A DNA stretch of 64,000 nucleotides, taken from contig CM037877.1 of the NCBI GenBank assembly GCA_021292165.1, forward strand, positions 212,082,715 to 212,146,714, written 5' to 3'. Position 1 is the first letter of the stretch; the number at the start of each line of letters is the position of its first letter. The stretch is from Shinisaurus crocodilurus. Lineage: Eukaryota > Chordata > Lepidosauria > Squamata > Shinisauridae. This document shows positions 23,713-34,116 of this stretch, in pieces. The position numbers and the translations under genes were made by a program. The notes beneath the pieces were generated by a model. The model was not told the DNA's origin and made no database searches. It saw only the letters and a program-made list of their open reading frames with translations.

Positions 23713-24205
23713 CCACCCACCCACCCACCCATTCACAGCCCTCCAGCTCTATATTTTGCAATTTGTGTTTTCACATGATACACACGGTTGCTTGTTACAG
23801 TTTCATTCTTCTGGGAAAGTGGGAGGAGAGGCACGGGGGGGGGGAGACAAGGTGGGAGAAGGGAAAACAGGAAGGGGAAAGGAGTTAAGGGAGTTGTTCA
23901 TTGGCTTGTGTGGTATTTGCGCCAGTTGCGTGGGTCTTTTATTCCAGGTATAGTTCGAAGAAGCGTTGCCAGGGCTGTTCTCTGCAGTTAGGAATAGTCA
24001 ATGTTAAAACTGCTCTGCTTGGTCAGAGGTTGTATGTTAATGAGGGATGGGTGGGGATTTGGGTTGGCTTTTTAAAAATAAGAACTTGCCAAAATTTGCC
24101 AAAGAATTTGAGATTTTATTTTTTAAAAGGGGGAATGTGGGAGAAAGCAAAACTAACAAACTCATCCACCCTTAATGTTAATAAATGCTCTGATGTTGCC
24201 AGATG

Positions 24206-24425
24206 AATCATAGCATCGTAGAAAAGTAGAGTTGGAAGGGGCCTACAAGGCCATTGATTCCAACCCCCTGCTCAGTGCAGGAATCCAGGTCAAAGCATCC
24301 CTGACAGATGGCCGTCTAGCTGCACCTTGGCTTGAATGCCTCCAGAGCAGGAGAGCCCACCACCTCCCTAGGTAGTTGATTCCATTGTCTTATTGCTCTG
24401 ATAGTCAGGAAATGAGTATTCACAC
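24206..24425 (-). mobile_element. CR1 LINE 3' end, antisense
   Basis: The reverse complement carries the CR1 3' consensus (tggaggcattcaagccaagg, then gacagccatctgtcaggg-type words, ggggttggaatcaatggcct, ttccaactctacttttctac) and ends in the tctatgatt-like tail at 24206. It is severely 5'-truncated, as is usual for CR1. Confidence 0.8.
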
Positions 24426-24863
24426 AAAGCATAATTTATTGTCGGTATCTGGTTGATGAGGTTATGGCAACCCCACTTCTGCGGCTTTGCGTCATCAGAT
24501 TAAGGACTCCTCCTTTGGTTTTAATCCTCTTGTGCTCCAACTTCGCTCCTTATATGTACAGACTTAAACTGCAGCTGGCTGCGTATGTATGACAAGCAGC
24601 AGCTCTCTGCACATTTATTACCTTTGTGTACGTTCTCCAGAGTCTGTGACGATATTGCGATAAAATGTTGGGGATGCAGCCATTTTACCCTGTCCAAAGA
24701 ATTAGTGGCCATGGATATTTTTTCCGTCTGCGAAACCATTTGAGTTTAACTGTAGTTTTCTTTCTTTTTCCAGAAGAGTGAAAAAAAAAAACAATAATAT
24801 CCTCAATGCCGTGACATGAAAATGTTGCTGAACACATTGACCCAGCTTGAACGATCACCGCTG

Positions 24864-25136
24864 CCCATTATGGCTTGTTTAAGCCATGGTGAGCCATGGT
24901 GCATGCCAGCATGTATTGGGCGGTTTTTGAATATTCAAGCTGCAGCTTGTTGTGTCATCTGAACCCAGGCAGCGGGGGCTGTGTGAGGCTTAATCAGTCC
25001 TTGCATAACCCTGGAACAGGCAATGGGTTATGTGGGGGTTATTTAACCCTCGCACAACCCCTGCCGCCTGGGTTCACAACAAGCTGCAGCTTGAATATTC
25101 AAAATGGCCACCTGCATGCATAAGCCACTATGGGCT
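24864..25136. repeat. Long foldback repeat (about 270 bp)
   Basis: Left arm gaatattcaagctgcagctt, then gttgtgtcatctgaacccag; right arm cctgggttcacaacaagctg, then cagcttgaatattcaaaatg. The arms are inverted over about 90-100 bases, with further pairing of tggcttgtttaagccat against gcataagccactatggg. The phrase tgggttcacaac connects it to the foldback family at 49545, 51843 and 56691. Confidence 0.75.
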
Positions 25137-26550
25137 GTTTGATTCTGTGAACTGATCCACTTTATTTTATGAAGCCAATAGTTTTCCCCCTTATTATTTT
25201 TCTAATAAAATCATTGCTGGTAGCTTTAGGCAAAGGCTTCTAATTACGGGAGAAACTACCCCCTTAAAATGCATGTAAAAGATATTCAGACCTCTTCCTC
25301 CCTCCCCTTTCTCAATCAGTGCTCAGTACTTGCAAAAAATTTAGCTTGTCTTCTATGCCTCAGGGGCACATAACAATGCAATCCTATGCATTACTGCTCA
25401 GAAGTGAATCCCATTAGTTCAATGAAGCTTACCCCAAGGTAAGTGTATGTAGGATAGCATCCACAGGATCCAGTTCTAAGTATACTGCTGAGGGAAGAAA
25501 TCCCAATGGTTGTTTGAGTAAACACACTTAGGATTACGGTGCACAATCTTAAAATAAAAATGAAGCCTCAGTCATCAACACATTCTGCGGAGAGTTATTG
25601 TAAGCAATTACATTTCAGTATTAATAAGCTGACTTAAGGATAGTGGTCATGTAAAAAAAAAAAAAAGGAATATGTGCCATTAAAAAACCCCCACCCTATG
25701 TATGTTAATAGTATTTCTACATGGAAGACCACACAGAATTCTTGTTCAGGCATTAAAAATGCATGCAACTTGTACCTCCATGCTCTGCCCCGCAAACCAT
25801 TTTGAACTCTACTCCGATGCAGAGATCTTCCCATTTAATTAGAGACACGTGCCATCATAGGATGGTTCTACATAACCTGCAAACTGTATTGGTAAGCCTC
25901 CCCATATAGTCCCATACTGTTCCCCTCGAACATCACTGTGAGGCTTGGCAGACTGAGCTGTAACAGCCCCTCTGGCTGCCAGTTGATGTCAGAAGGTCAG
26001 CAGCCTAGTGCCGGGCAGCTGGGTGTGAAGTGGGTGCTTACGGAGCCGTGGCATTTGAATGTCAAGCTCTGAGAGCAGCTTCTATTAAACTAAATGCAGA
26101 ACAACAGCCTCTATGGCACAGACCTGTGAGTGGCGCAACAGGGGTGCCAGATGTGAGCCCCCTTGCGTGTTGAAAGCATGCCTGAGGGGGTTGCGAGATG
26201 GCACAGGCTAGCCCCGTCCCCGGCCTGGGTCTGCTTGGCATCTGTAGAAAGGGCTATACGTATGTAGGAGCCAGTCAGGAGTCCTTCTCACGTAGAGGAG
26301 GAGCCTGCGCACGTGCATCCCCCTGGTGTGTGGGTGCCAAGCAAGTGGCCAGAGAGGGGCACCCATGGGTGGGGATAGGGTAGCCAGTGCAATCCCCTCA
26401 TAGTGTTTTCAGCAACTTTGGAGCCTTTTGATGAAAAAAGGCAAGTCTACTATATAAGTAATGGGCATGATCAGAGCTTATGGGCAGTGAGTGTCATCTG
26501 CACCCTTGCTTCTGGGGTTGCTACTTGGGCTGTGAGAATCTCTCTTCTCT
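25137..26550. other. Unassigned intergenic sequence
   Basis: One diverged gcaatcctatgcat MITE lies at about 25374-25470. The rest holds no exon or classified repeat that I can see. Confidence 0.5.
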
Positions 26551-27006
26551 AAATATGTTTTCCAAAACTCCGGCGCCCTTTATTTGTTCTTTGCCTCCTT
26601 TGCTCTTCAGCCCTGTCCCTGACCTCTGCCTGCTTTGCCTCTCTTGATGGTGGACCTGCACTGACTGATCTCCTCTGCACTGTCTGTCCTGCTATGGCTT
26701 GATCGGGCTCAGCAATAGGGCAAACGAAGGGGCAATCCAAAGGCAAGTCAATAAATGGGTAAAGGTCCACCATATCTGTCCAGCAAGAGAGAAGTTCCAG
26801 GCAGAAATACTGAGTAAACAGGCAGTGGTCAAAGGCTTGCTTTTACCAGGAAAGAGGGAGAGTTCCATCCAAGAAATAGGTCTGAGCAGCAACCAAGGTC
26901 CCAACACAGATAAGCAGTCAGATACAAATGCAGTCCAAGAAGCAGAGTCAGGCAGGAGGAGTCCAAACAAAGGCCAGTAGTCCGGTGGTTCAGTCATGGA
27001 ACAAAC
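26551..27006 (-). other. Left part of an unclassified repeat interrupted by the nested insertions
   Basis: On the minus strand this reads as a long open, Trp- and Leu-rich stretch; the other side of the insertions (34117-34780) also has a minus-strand open frame of about 100 codons. The two sides may be one older element split by the 27007-34108 block, but I cannot classify it. A host exon is unlikely, as no splice pattern is evident. Confidence 0.3.
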
Positions 27007-27256
27007 CAGTGGAGGCTGGTGGCTCCAATGTCAGTGGGGTGTGTATCCACTCCAGATTTTACTCTGAACTTTTAAGGAGCCATCCATGGTGCCAAGCAGG
27101 GCTGTGGAGTCGGAGTCGGAGTCGGAGTCGAGGAGTCGGAGTCGGAGGAAATTTTGGGTACCTGGAGTCGGAGTCGGCAAACAATGCACCGACTCCTACT
27201 AAATTTAGATTGGAATTTTAAAAAAAAAGACAGCCTTTTTAGGCCTAAATGGAGAA

Positions 27257-28372
27257 ATGGCAAAAAAAAAAACCCTTGGTGTTTCTCTGGAAAGAGAAAG
27301 TATAAGGAAACTTATAATTGAGGAGGCCAAATGTAAAAAGGAAGAACTACAGAAAGTTCTGAAAGGACGTTTTGTCTTCCTTAAAATGGATGCATGCACA
27401 CGTCACAGAGTCAATTATTTCGCCATTAATGTTAGATTTGTGGATGAAAACAAAACAATAACACGGACCCTCGGATTAAAGGACACTCAGGCACATCACA
27501 CCAGTGATTACCTTCAGAAGTTAGTGGAGGGTGTTCTAGAAGATTTTGAAATAAAAAAGGAACAGATTTTATGTGTTGTGACAGATAACGCTTCTAACAT
27601 GTTGAGCACAATTGAGAAGATGAACGCAGATGAAGAAGGTAACAAACAGATATTAGAGTTAGAGGAAGACAGCTCTGCAAGTATTGGAGAAAGTTTAGAA
27701 ACTGAAGAGAATGCTGACATTTTTTTAGACAACTTTGTTGAAGAAGCATTGAAGCTTGCTACTATTCATCATATGCGATGTGCTGTTCATACACTGCAAC
27801 TTGCCATAAGAGATGGATTAAAAGATCGCTATGCAGCTACACTAATTGGCAAATTACGGCAAGTAACTGTTGCAGCCAGGGCCCCGAAAACAGATGCAAT
27901 TTTGAAAAGACGTGCAGGAAAAGGAGCCATTTTACAACTCGCTGGGGAAGCACTTATTTAATGGTGAAGCGTTTGCTTGAACTTAAAAGACTTCATAGAA
28001 GAAATGGACAATGAAAATCTTGCATTAACTGAAAGCCAGTGGACACAAACAAAAGAGCTGGAGAACCTTCTTTCTCACCCCTTCACTGTCACCAAGAGGT
28101 TGCAATGTGACGATCTAACCCCGGGTAAATTCCTCTTGGAATGGAAGAGCCTGTTATATCGCCTGAACAAAAATGGAGGGTTAATAGCTGAGGGCATTGC
28201 ATCTTCAATGATGAAAAGAGAGAGTCTTTTGCTGGAAAATGAAATCTTGTTAGCGGCTATTTATGTCGATCCAATGAGCCGACTTTTGTTGAACAGTGAA
28301 CAGACTGCTACTGGGGAAAAGGCCCTCTATGATGTAGCAGTTCGCATGAAGGGATTACATGCGAACTGCTAC
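27257..28372 (+). pseudogene. hAT transposase relic, catalytic core (frameshifted)
   Basis: The first open frame (27257-27961) encodes hAT-like core sequence: FLKMDACTRHRVNYFAINVR, then VTDNASNMLSTIEKM (the DNASNM motif of the RNase H-like core) and MRCAVHTLQLAIRDGL (the CAxHxLQL signature). The frame breaks near 27930, and TTRWGSTYLMVKRLLEL follows in the next frames (27940-28010), where hATs have the RW(N/S)S motif. Another shift then gives 27977-28370 (SPFTVTKRLQ-like and LLLNSEQTATGEKALYDV). There is no BED zinc finger upstream. At least two frameshifts make it non-functional. Coding is cut by the CR1 insertion. Confidence 0.88.
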
Positions 28373-28394
28373 AAGGGATTACATGCGAACTGCT
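28349..28394. repeat. 24-bp tandem duplication at the 5' edge of the CR1 insertion
   Basis: The 22-base unit aagggattacatgcgaactg plus ct occurs at 28349-28370 and again at 28373-28394, separated by ac. It lies where hAT coding ends and CR1 sequence begins, so it may be a by-product of the CR1 integration. Confidence 0.85.
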
Positions 28395-28575
28395 CAGCTG
28401 GGGTTCCTGACTCCCAGCTGAGCAGGAGCACAACAGGAGAGAGGCTCCAGCTGTTTTTGGGACTGTGAAAAGGCAAGCAGGCTCCCAGAGGGCGAGCGAA
28501 CAGAGCGAGCGAACAGGGAGAGCAAACAGGAGTTTGGCAGCGGAGTTCGGCAGGGGAGGTCAAGGGGGAGGTCCC

Positions 28576-28608
28576 TAAAAAACAAACAAACAAACAAACA
28601 AACAAACA

Positions 28609-28641
<33 letters not shown>
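28576..28641. repeat. Compound microsatellite (CAAA)n-(CATA)n-(TA)n in the CR1 5' UTR
   Basis: About seven CAAA units, then catacatacata, then a TA run, ending 25 bases upstream of the ORF1 start at 28667. It lies within the element and is probably a private expansion of this copy. Confidence 0.9.
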
Positions 28642-28666
28642 TCTAGGAAGACAGAAACAGAGCACT

Positions 28667-29695
28667 ATGGAAGGAAAGGACTCAGCAGTGGTGGTGACCT
28701 GCAAGGGGTGTGCAATGTTTGTTTTCCTGCCAGAGATCAACATGGCCTACACATGCAACAAGTGCAAGCTGGTCACGCTGTTGGAAGAAAAGGTCAGAGG
28801 ACTGGAGCAGCAAGTGTCAACCCTCAGGAGCATAAGAGAAAGCGAGGAGTTCTTAGACAGAACGGTGGATCTACAGCACCAAAGCACAGTACAGGAGCCA
28901 GAAGGGCAACTGCAGGATGAGGCGGAGTCGGAGACTGCAGAGGCAAGGGAAAATAACGCAGGGGGAACTCCCTGGAAAAGGGTGACTGTTAGGAGCAGAA
29001 GAACTACAAGACACTCTGCGCCTGTGGAAGCAGTGGAGCTATGGAACCGCTTCCATGTACTTGAGGACGAGAGCAGAGGACAGCCTGCAGAGGACGAATT
29101 ACCGGGCACCCAACGTGACAGCGAGCAAGAGGCTGAGGGTCAGTCAAGTGGAGGCAATCAAACCAAGGCCTACAGCAAGAGGAAGAGAAGAGTACTCGTA
29201 GTGGGAGACTCCCTCCTGCGGGGGATCGAAGCCAAAGTATGTCGCGAAGACCCATGGACTCGCCAGGTGTGCTGTCTCCCTGAGGCTCGGATTAAGGATG
29301 TGACAGAGCAGCTGCCGAGGCTCATGCAGCCCACCGACACATACCCCTTTCTTCTCTTCCACGTGGGTACAAATGATACTGCCAAGCAGAGTTACAAAGA
29401 AATCACGGCAGACTTTGAAGAGCTGGGAAGGGAACTCAAGAACTTCGGCGCCCAGATAGTTTTCTCATCCATCCTTCCAGTACTTGGAAGAGGCATAGAA
29501 AGGGAAAGAAAAATACTCCGAGTGAATGACTGGCTACGAAGGTGGAGCCGACGTGAGGGATTTGGATTCTGGGACCACGGGCTACACTTCCTGGAAGATG
29601 GACTGCTGGCAAAGGATGGGTTGCACCTCACAAGGACTGGGAAGAATGTGTTTGGACACAGCATGAGGAACTTAATCAGGAGGGCTTTAAACTGA
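28667..29695 (+). CDS. CR1 ORF1 protein (RNA-binding/esterase), open reading frame intact
   Basis: 342 codons, uninterrupted. Cys pairs at residues 12/15 and 30/33 (CKGC, CNKC) form a small zinc-knuckle-like or PHD-like module. A heptad-rich stretch follows at about 35-60 (LEEKVRGLEQQVSTLRS), likely a coiled coil. The C-terminal half is an SGNH-type esterase: GDS at 180-182 within VLVVGDSLLRGI, GTND at 234-237, and a final DGLH at 317-320, giving Ser, Asn, Asp and His. CR1 ORF1 proteins are known to combine these parts; they bind the element RNA and may act on membranes or lipids. The ATG at 28667 is preferred because the Cys module starts only 11 residues in. Expression is unproven. Confidence 0.85.
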   Translation: MEGKDSAVVVTCKGCAMFVFLPEINMAYTCNKCKLVTLLEEKVRGLEQQVSTLRSIRESEEFLDRTVDLQHQSTVQEPEGQLQDEAESETAEARENNAGGTPWKRVTVRSRRTTRHSAPVEAVELWNRFHVLEDESRGQPAEDELPGTQRDSEQEAEGQSSGGNQTKAYSKRKRRVLVVGDSLLRGIEAKVCREDPWTRQVCCLPEARIKDVTEQLPRLMQPTDTYPFLLFHVGTNDTAKQSYKEITADFEELGRELKNFGAQIVFSSILPVLGRGIERERKILRVNDWLRRWSRREGFGFWDHGLHFLEDGLLAKDGLHLTRTGKNVFGHSMRNLIRRALN

Positions 29696-29733
29696 ATCCA
29701 ACAGGGGAGGGAGACATAAACTCGGGGGTAACA

Positions 29734-32592
29734 ATGGAAGAAGGCCTCTATGCCACAATGGAGAGAACAGCTCCAGCGGTGCCCATTGATAGTCTACCAC
29801 AAAATGTAGGGGGAAAGTCGGACTATAAAGCACATAGTCTTCAATGTCTCTATACTAATGCCCAGAGTATGGGCAATAAACAAGACGAACTTGAACTCTT
29901 GATACATGAGGGCAAGTACGACTTGATAGGGATAACTGAAACCTGGTGGGATGACTCCCATGACTGGAATACAGCAATTGAAGGGTATAACTTGTTCAAA
30001 AGGAACAGAAGCAACAGAAAGGAGTTGCACTGTATGTTAAAAATACGTATCTCTGCACAGAGATACAGGAAGAGGAGCTTGGCAGCCCCATTGAGAGCAT
30101 CTGGGTTAAAATAAATGGGGCAAAGAATAAGACGAACATGGCGGTTGGAGTCTACTACCGACCACCCAATCAAGGAGAAGACGAGGATGGAACTTTTGAA
30201 AAGCAAATTGCCAGTGTTTCAAGGAGGCACGATGTGGTAGTAATGGGAGACTTCAATTTCCCTGATATCTGTTGGGAGACTTATTCAGCCAAACATGGCC
30301 CCTCCAAGAAATTCCTGAGCTGTGCTGCTGATAACTTCCTCCTACAGAAAGTGGAGGAAGGAACTAGAGGATCGGCTATCCTTGACCTGATTCTAACCAA
30401 CAGAGACGAGTTAGTGGATAAAGTGGCAGTTTCGGGAACTCTGGGGGAAAGTGACCATGTTATACTTGAGTTCTTGATTCTAACAGAAGCAAAAGCTGAG
30501 TGTAGCCAAACACGTACCCTGGATTTTAGGAAAGCCAATTTTAACAAACTCAGAACAATGATTAGTAAGATCCCATGGCAAGTGACTCTCACGAGAAAGG
30601 GAGCCCAGGAGGGGTGGGAGTTTTTAAAAAAGGAAATTTTAAAGGCACAATTGCAAACAATTCCCACAAGGAAAAAAGGCAGAGGGCAACAGAAGAAGCC
30701 AATGTGGCTTCACAATAAACTCAAAGATGACCTGAAAACAAAAAAGGACACGTATAGGAAGTGGAAGGAAGGACAGGCTACAGGGGAAGAGTACAGGCAG
30801 GTAGCACAGAACTGCAGGAATAGTGTCAGGAAGGCTAAAGCTGAGAATGAGCTACGGTTAGCGAGGAATGCTAAAAGCAACAAAAAAGCTTTCTTCAGAT
30901 ACATGCACAGTAAAAGACAGAAGAAAGAACTGGTGGTTCAACTACGCAATGAGGATGGCAAATTGATAACAGAAGACAAAGAAAAGGCAGAAGTGTTCAA
31001 TTCCTACTTCGGCTCGGTCTTCTCCCAAAAGAGGGTCTATGACCCCCCTGGCAAACCTGAAGTGCAGACTGAAGGGGCAGGATTGCAGCTTGAGATTGAT
31101 AGGCAAATGGTCAAGGAGCACCTGATTACTCTGAACGAGTTTAAATCTCCAGGGCCTGATGAGCTGCATCCTAGAGTAATAAAGGAACTGGCAGAAGAAC
31201 TCTCAGAACCACTGTCTATTATCTTTGAGAAATCATGGAGGACAGGTGAAGTGCCAGACGACTGGAGGAGGGCAAATGTTGTTCCCATCTTCAAAAAGGG
31301 CAAGAAGGAGGAACCTGGGAACTATAGGCCAGTCAGTCTGACATCAATCCCCGGGAAGATTTTTGAGCAGATTATAAAGAAGTCAGTCTGCAAGCACCTT
31401 GAAAACAATGCAGTGATTACTAGAAGCCAGCATGGATTTGTCAAGAACAAATCCTGTCAGACTAATCTGATCTCATTTTTTGATCGGGTAACCTCCCTTG
31501 TGGACTGTGGGAATGCTGTGGACATTATATATCTGGACTTCAGCAAAGCTTTCGACAAAGTGCCTCATGATATCCTGATTAGTAAGCTAGCTAAGAGTGG
31601 GCTAGATGGAACAACTATCAGGTGGATCCACAATTGGCTACAGAATCGGACTCAAAGAGTGCTTATCAATGGTTCCTTCTCAAACTGGGGAGAGGTAGCG
31701 AGCGGGGTACCACAGGGCTCGGTCCTGGGCCCGGTGCTCTTCAACATTTTTATTAATGACTTGGATCAGGAGGTACAGGGAATGCTTATCAAATTTGCAG
31801 ATGACACAAAGTTGGGTGGAACAGCTAATACTCTGGAAGAAAGAAACAAAATTCAAAGTGACCTCGATAGGCTGGAGCGCTGGGCCGAAAACAACAGAAT
31901 GAAATTTAATAGGGATAAATGCCAAGTGCTGCACCTAGGGAGAGGAAACCAAATGCAGTGTTACAGAATGGGGGACACTTGGCTCAACAATACTACAAGT
32001 GAGAAGGATCTTGGAATTGTGGTAGATCACAAACTGAATATGAGCCAGCAATGCGACGTGGCTGCAAAGAAGGCAAATGCAATTTTGGGCTGTATTAATA
32101 GAAGTATAGCTTCCAAATCGCGGGAAGTGATAATTTTACTCGGCACTGGTTAGGCCTCATCTTGAGTACTGCGTCCAGTTCTGGGCACCTCACTTTAAGA
32201 AGGACATAGACAAACTGGAGAGGGTTCAGAGGAGGGCAACAAGGATGATAAAGGGACTGGAAACAAGGCCCTATGAGGAGAGACTGAAAGAACTGGGCAT
32301 GTTTAGCCTTCAGAAGAGGAGACTGAGGGGAGATATGATCGCACTCTTCCAGTATTTGAAGGGATGTCACACAGAGGAGGGCAAAGATCTCTTCTCGTTC
32401 ATCCCAGTTTGCAGGACACGGAATAATGGGCTTAAGTTACAGGAACCTAGATTCCACCTAAACATCAGGAAAAATTTCCTGACTGTCAGAGCAATAAGAC
32501 AATGGAATCAACTACCTAGGGAGGTGGTGGGCTCTCCCAGTCTGGAGGCATTCAAGGTGCGGCTGGACAGACATCTGTCAGAGATGCTTTGA
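29734..32592 (+). pseudogene. CR1 ORF2 (endonuclease + reverse transcriptase), two frame breaks
   Basis: Frame A (29734-30111) starts the APE-type endonuclease: LQCLYTNAQSMGNKQDELEL, then DLIGITETWWD. A frame break lies at about 30010-30030. Frame B (30138-32153, 671 codons) carries VYYRPPNQ, VVVMGDFNFPDICW and SDHVILEF of the endonuclease, then RT motifs YLDFSKAFDKVPHDIL, GVPQGSVLGPVLFNIF and IKFADDTKL with both catalytic Asp residues. A second break near 32140 moves the C-terminal part ([31 protein letters not shown]) into another frame, ending in TGA at 32590-32592. CR1 ORF2 normally has no break, so this copy cannot make a full protein. Confidence 0.9.
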
Positions 32593-32674
32593 CCTGGATT
32601 CCTGCATTGAGCAGGGGGTTGGACTCGATGGCCTTGTAGGCCCCTTCCAACTCTACTTTTCTATGATTCTATGA

Positions 32675-32792
32675 ACCTGAAATACCTCCACAGGAGGATG
32701 AAGTTCTTTTAAGCAATAGTGGTAACTCAGGATCATCTTCTTCAAACGAAGAATTAGACTTTGATTCCTTCTTAGACAAAATGGAAGTTGCT
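32675..32792 (+). pseudogene. hAT transposase relic, middle fragment between CR1 and L1
   Basis: The frame resumes directly after the CR1 tail as PEIPPQEDEVLLSN, then SNEELDFDSFLDKMEVA, an acidic Ser-rich linker typical of the part before the hAT dimerisation domain. It stops at the L1 insertion at 32793. Confidence 0.75.
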
Positions 32793-33198
32793 GGAGAAAT
32801 TGGAAAGTACAACATGTTTTCCTAATAACAGACTGGTATAAGGAAGTTTGGGACATAGCCCTAAATGATAAACTAACTAGTAGTATCAAATGCAAAAAAG
32901 GATTGCTAAAGAAGAATAATTTTATGGAGATATGGAATCAATTACTAGACTATGTATTAATAAAGGGGAAGGGTAACATGCCTTGTCAGGATATGTTATA
33001 TTTTTGGAATTTAGACTTTATTTGATCAAGAGGATAGAAATATATTAATTGGTCCCTTGGAGGGTGGGGGGGAGCACTTTATGATTTATTGTATGTTGAT
33101 TATGTTATATTTGTGTGATAATTTTGTATTTTGCTAAATATATTTTCTGTGTTATAATTTGTTTTGAAAAATAAATAAAAAATTTTTTTTTTAAAAAA
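32793..33198 (+). mobile_element. 5'-truncated L1 insertion with 10-bp target duplication
   Basis: About 400 bases with no hAT similarity, ending tgttttgaaaaataaataaa and an A/T-rich tail. GGAAGTTGCT is repeated exactly on each side (32783-32792 and 33199-33208), so the hAT reading frame resumes cleanly after it. Size, A-rich 3' end and target-site duplication fit a truncated L1. Confidence 0.85.
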
Positions 33199-33208
33199 GG
33201 AAGTTGCT

Positions 33209-33521
33209 AAAGGAAAGCGACATCGCATAAGCGTTACAGAACCAGTAAATGTCCAAATAAAAAAAATTCCAACAGGAGTTTTATAAAGCACTAAAAGAAG
33301 TTGAAAAGTATGATCGCTCATCAAAACTTACTGTTGAAGAAGCCATCCTTGTTTATCCAGAGATCGTTAGTGATGTGGCCACAATAGTTACTGCAATGCC
33401 ACCCACCCAAGTCAGTGTCGAAAGATTATTTTCAGCCCTAAAAATAATAAAGTCTGACTTAAGAGCCTCTATGAAAGAGGATCTGGCAGAGGCAATTCTC
33501 TTCCTTAGAACTCTACATTGA
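33209..33521 (+). pseudogene. hAT transposase relic, C-terminal dimerisation domain
   Basis: After the L1 the coding continues KGKRHRIS, then a frame break, then VYPEIVSDVATIVTAMPPTQ and VSVERLFSALKIIKSDLRAS, followed by EAILFLRTLH and TGA at 33519-33521. The SVERLFSALK block is the conserved hAT family C-terminal dimerisation motif. Normal stop position; broken upstream. Confidence 0.9.
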
Positions 33522-34116
33522 ATTGATTTGCATTTGCTAAGCCTATAACTACATTTCAAGATTAATATAAACCATTTCTAGGTTTTACAGATTTTGTTTT
33601 TGGTTCATATAGATAAGCTTTGTTTTTGTTCTAAAACAACCAAATAATGTGGTTTGTATTTTTGAACTGGTAAAGTTCCTGTTCCTGATGTTTATGCCTG
33701 CTGCTACTATCCAGCCACTTGATTAATTAAATTAATTAAAAAAATTAATAAAACTTTGTTGTTTTCATTGTGTTTGTCTTTTGCTTAAACTGTTCAATAC
33801 AGTAGACTGTTGGCTTCCCAGCCAGTAGTCCTGTGGTAATGACATGTATGTTGCCTTTCTTTCCTTCAAGGAATGTATAAAATACATTCGCATATTAATA
33901 CAGAGGAGTCGGAGTCGGGGAGTCGGAGTCGGAAGTACAAAAAACTGAGGAGTCGGAGTCGGAACATTTATCTACCGACTCCACAGCCCTGGTGCCAAGC
34001 CTACTTTGGGGGTAGAGTTCAGCACCATGGATAGCTCCTGTAAAGTTTGGCGTGAAATCCAGACTGGATACACAGCCCCACTGACATTGGAGCCACCAGC
34101 CTCCGCTGGAGCAAAG

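Larger units (their letters stand above)
28395..32674 (+). mobile_element. Near-complete CR1 LINE inserted in the hAT
   Basis: 5' UTR (28395-28666, with a microsatellite), ORF1, ORF2 and the CR1 3' end with ctatgattctatga at 32661-32674. The length of about 4.3 kb is close to full size for CR1. The 3' terminal segment (ctgcattgagcagggggttg, ggccttgtaggccccttcca) is shared with the 5S-derived SINEs in this window. Damage is limited to two frame breaks in ORF2. No certain target duplication was found, which is normal for CR1. Confidence 0.93.
27097..33991 (+). mobile_element. hAT DNA transposon with degraded transposase, carrying CR1 and L1 insertions
   Basis: The two ends are perfect 17-bp inverted copies (CAGGGCTGTGGAGTCGG), and GTGCCAAG is duplicated exactly on both sides (27089-27096 and 33992-33999). 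An 8-bp duplication is diagnostic of hAT. Behind each terminus lie direct arrays of the hexamer GGAGTC (27109-27180 and 33903-33985), likely subterminal transposase sites. A transposase relic lies between. Without the CR1 (about 4.3 kb) and L1 (about 0.4 kb), the element would be about 2.2 kb, shorter than autonomous hATs, because the N-terminal zinc-finger coding part is missing. Confidence 0.93.
27007..34108. mobile_element. Palindromic MITE (CAGTGGAGGCTGG termini), host of the nested insertions
   Basis: Left end CAGTGGAGGCTGGTGGCTCC; the right end is the inverted copy with one mismatch (gcctccgctg at 34099-34108). Inner arms also pair (aatgtcagtggggtgtgtat against atacacagccccactgacat). 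The flanking octamers gaacaaac and gagcaaag match 6 of 8. Without the inserted material, the element is about 200 bases (27007-27096 plus 34000-34108). Confidence 0.8.
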
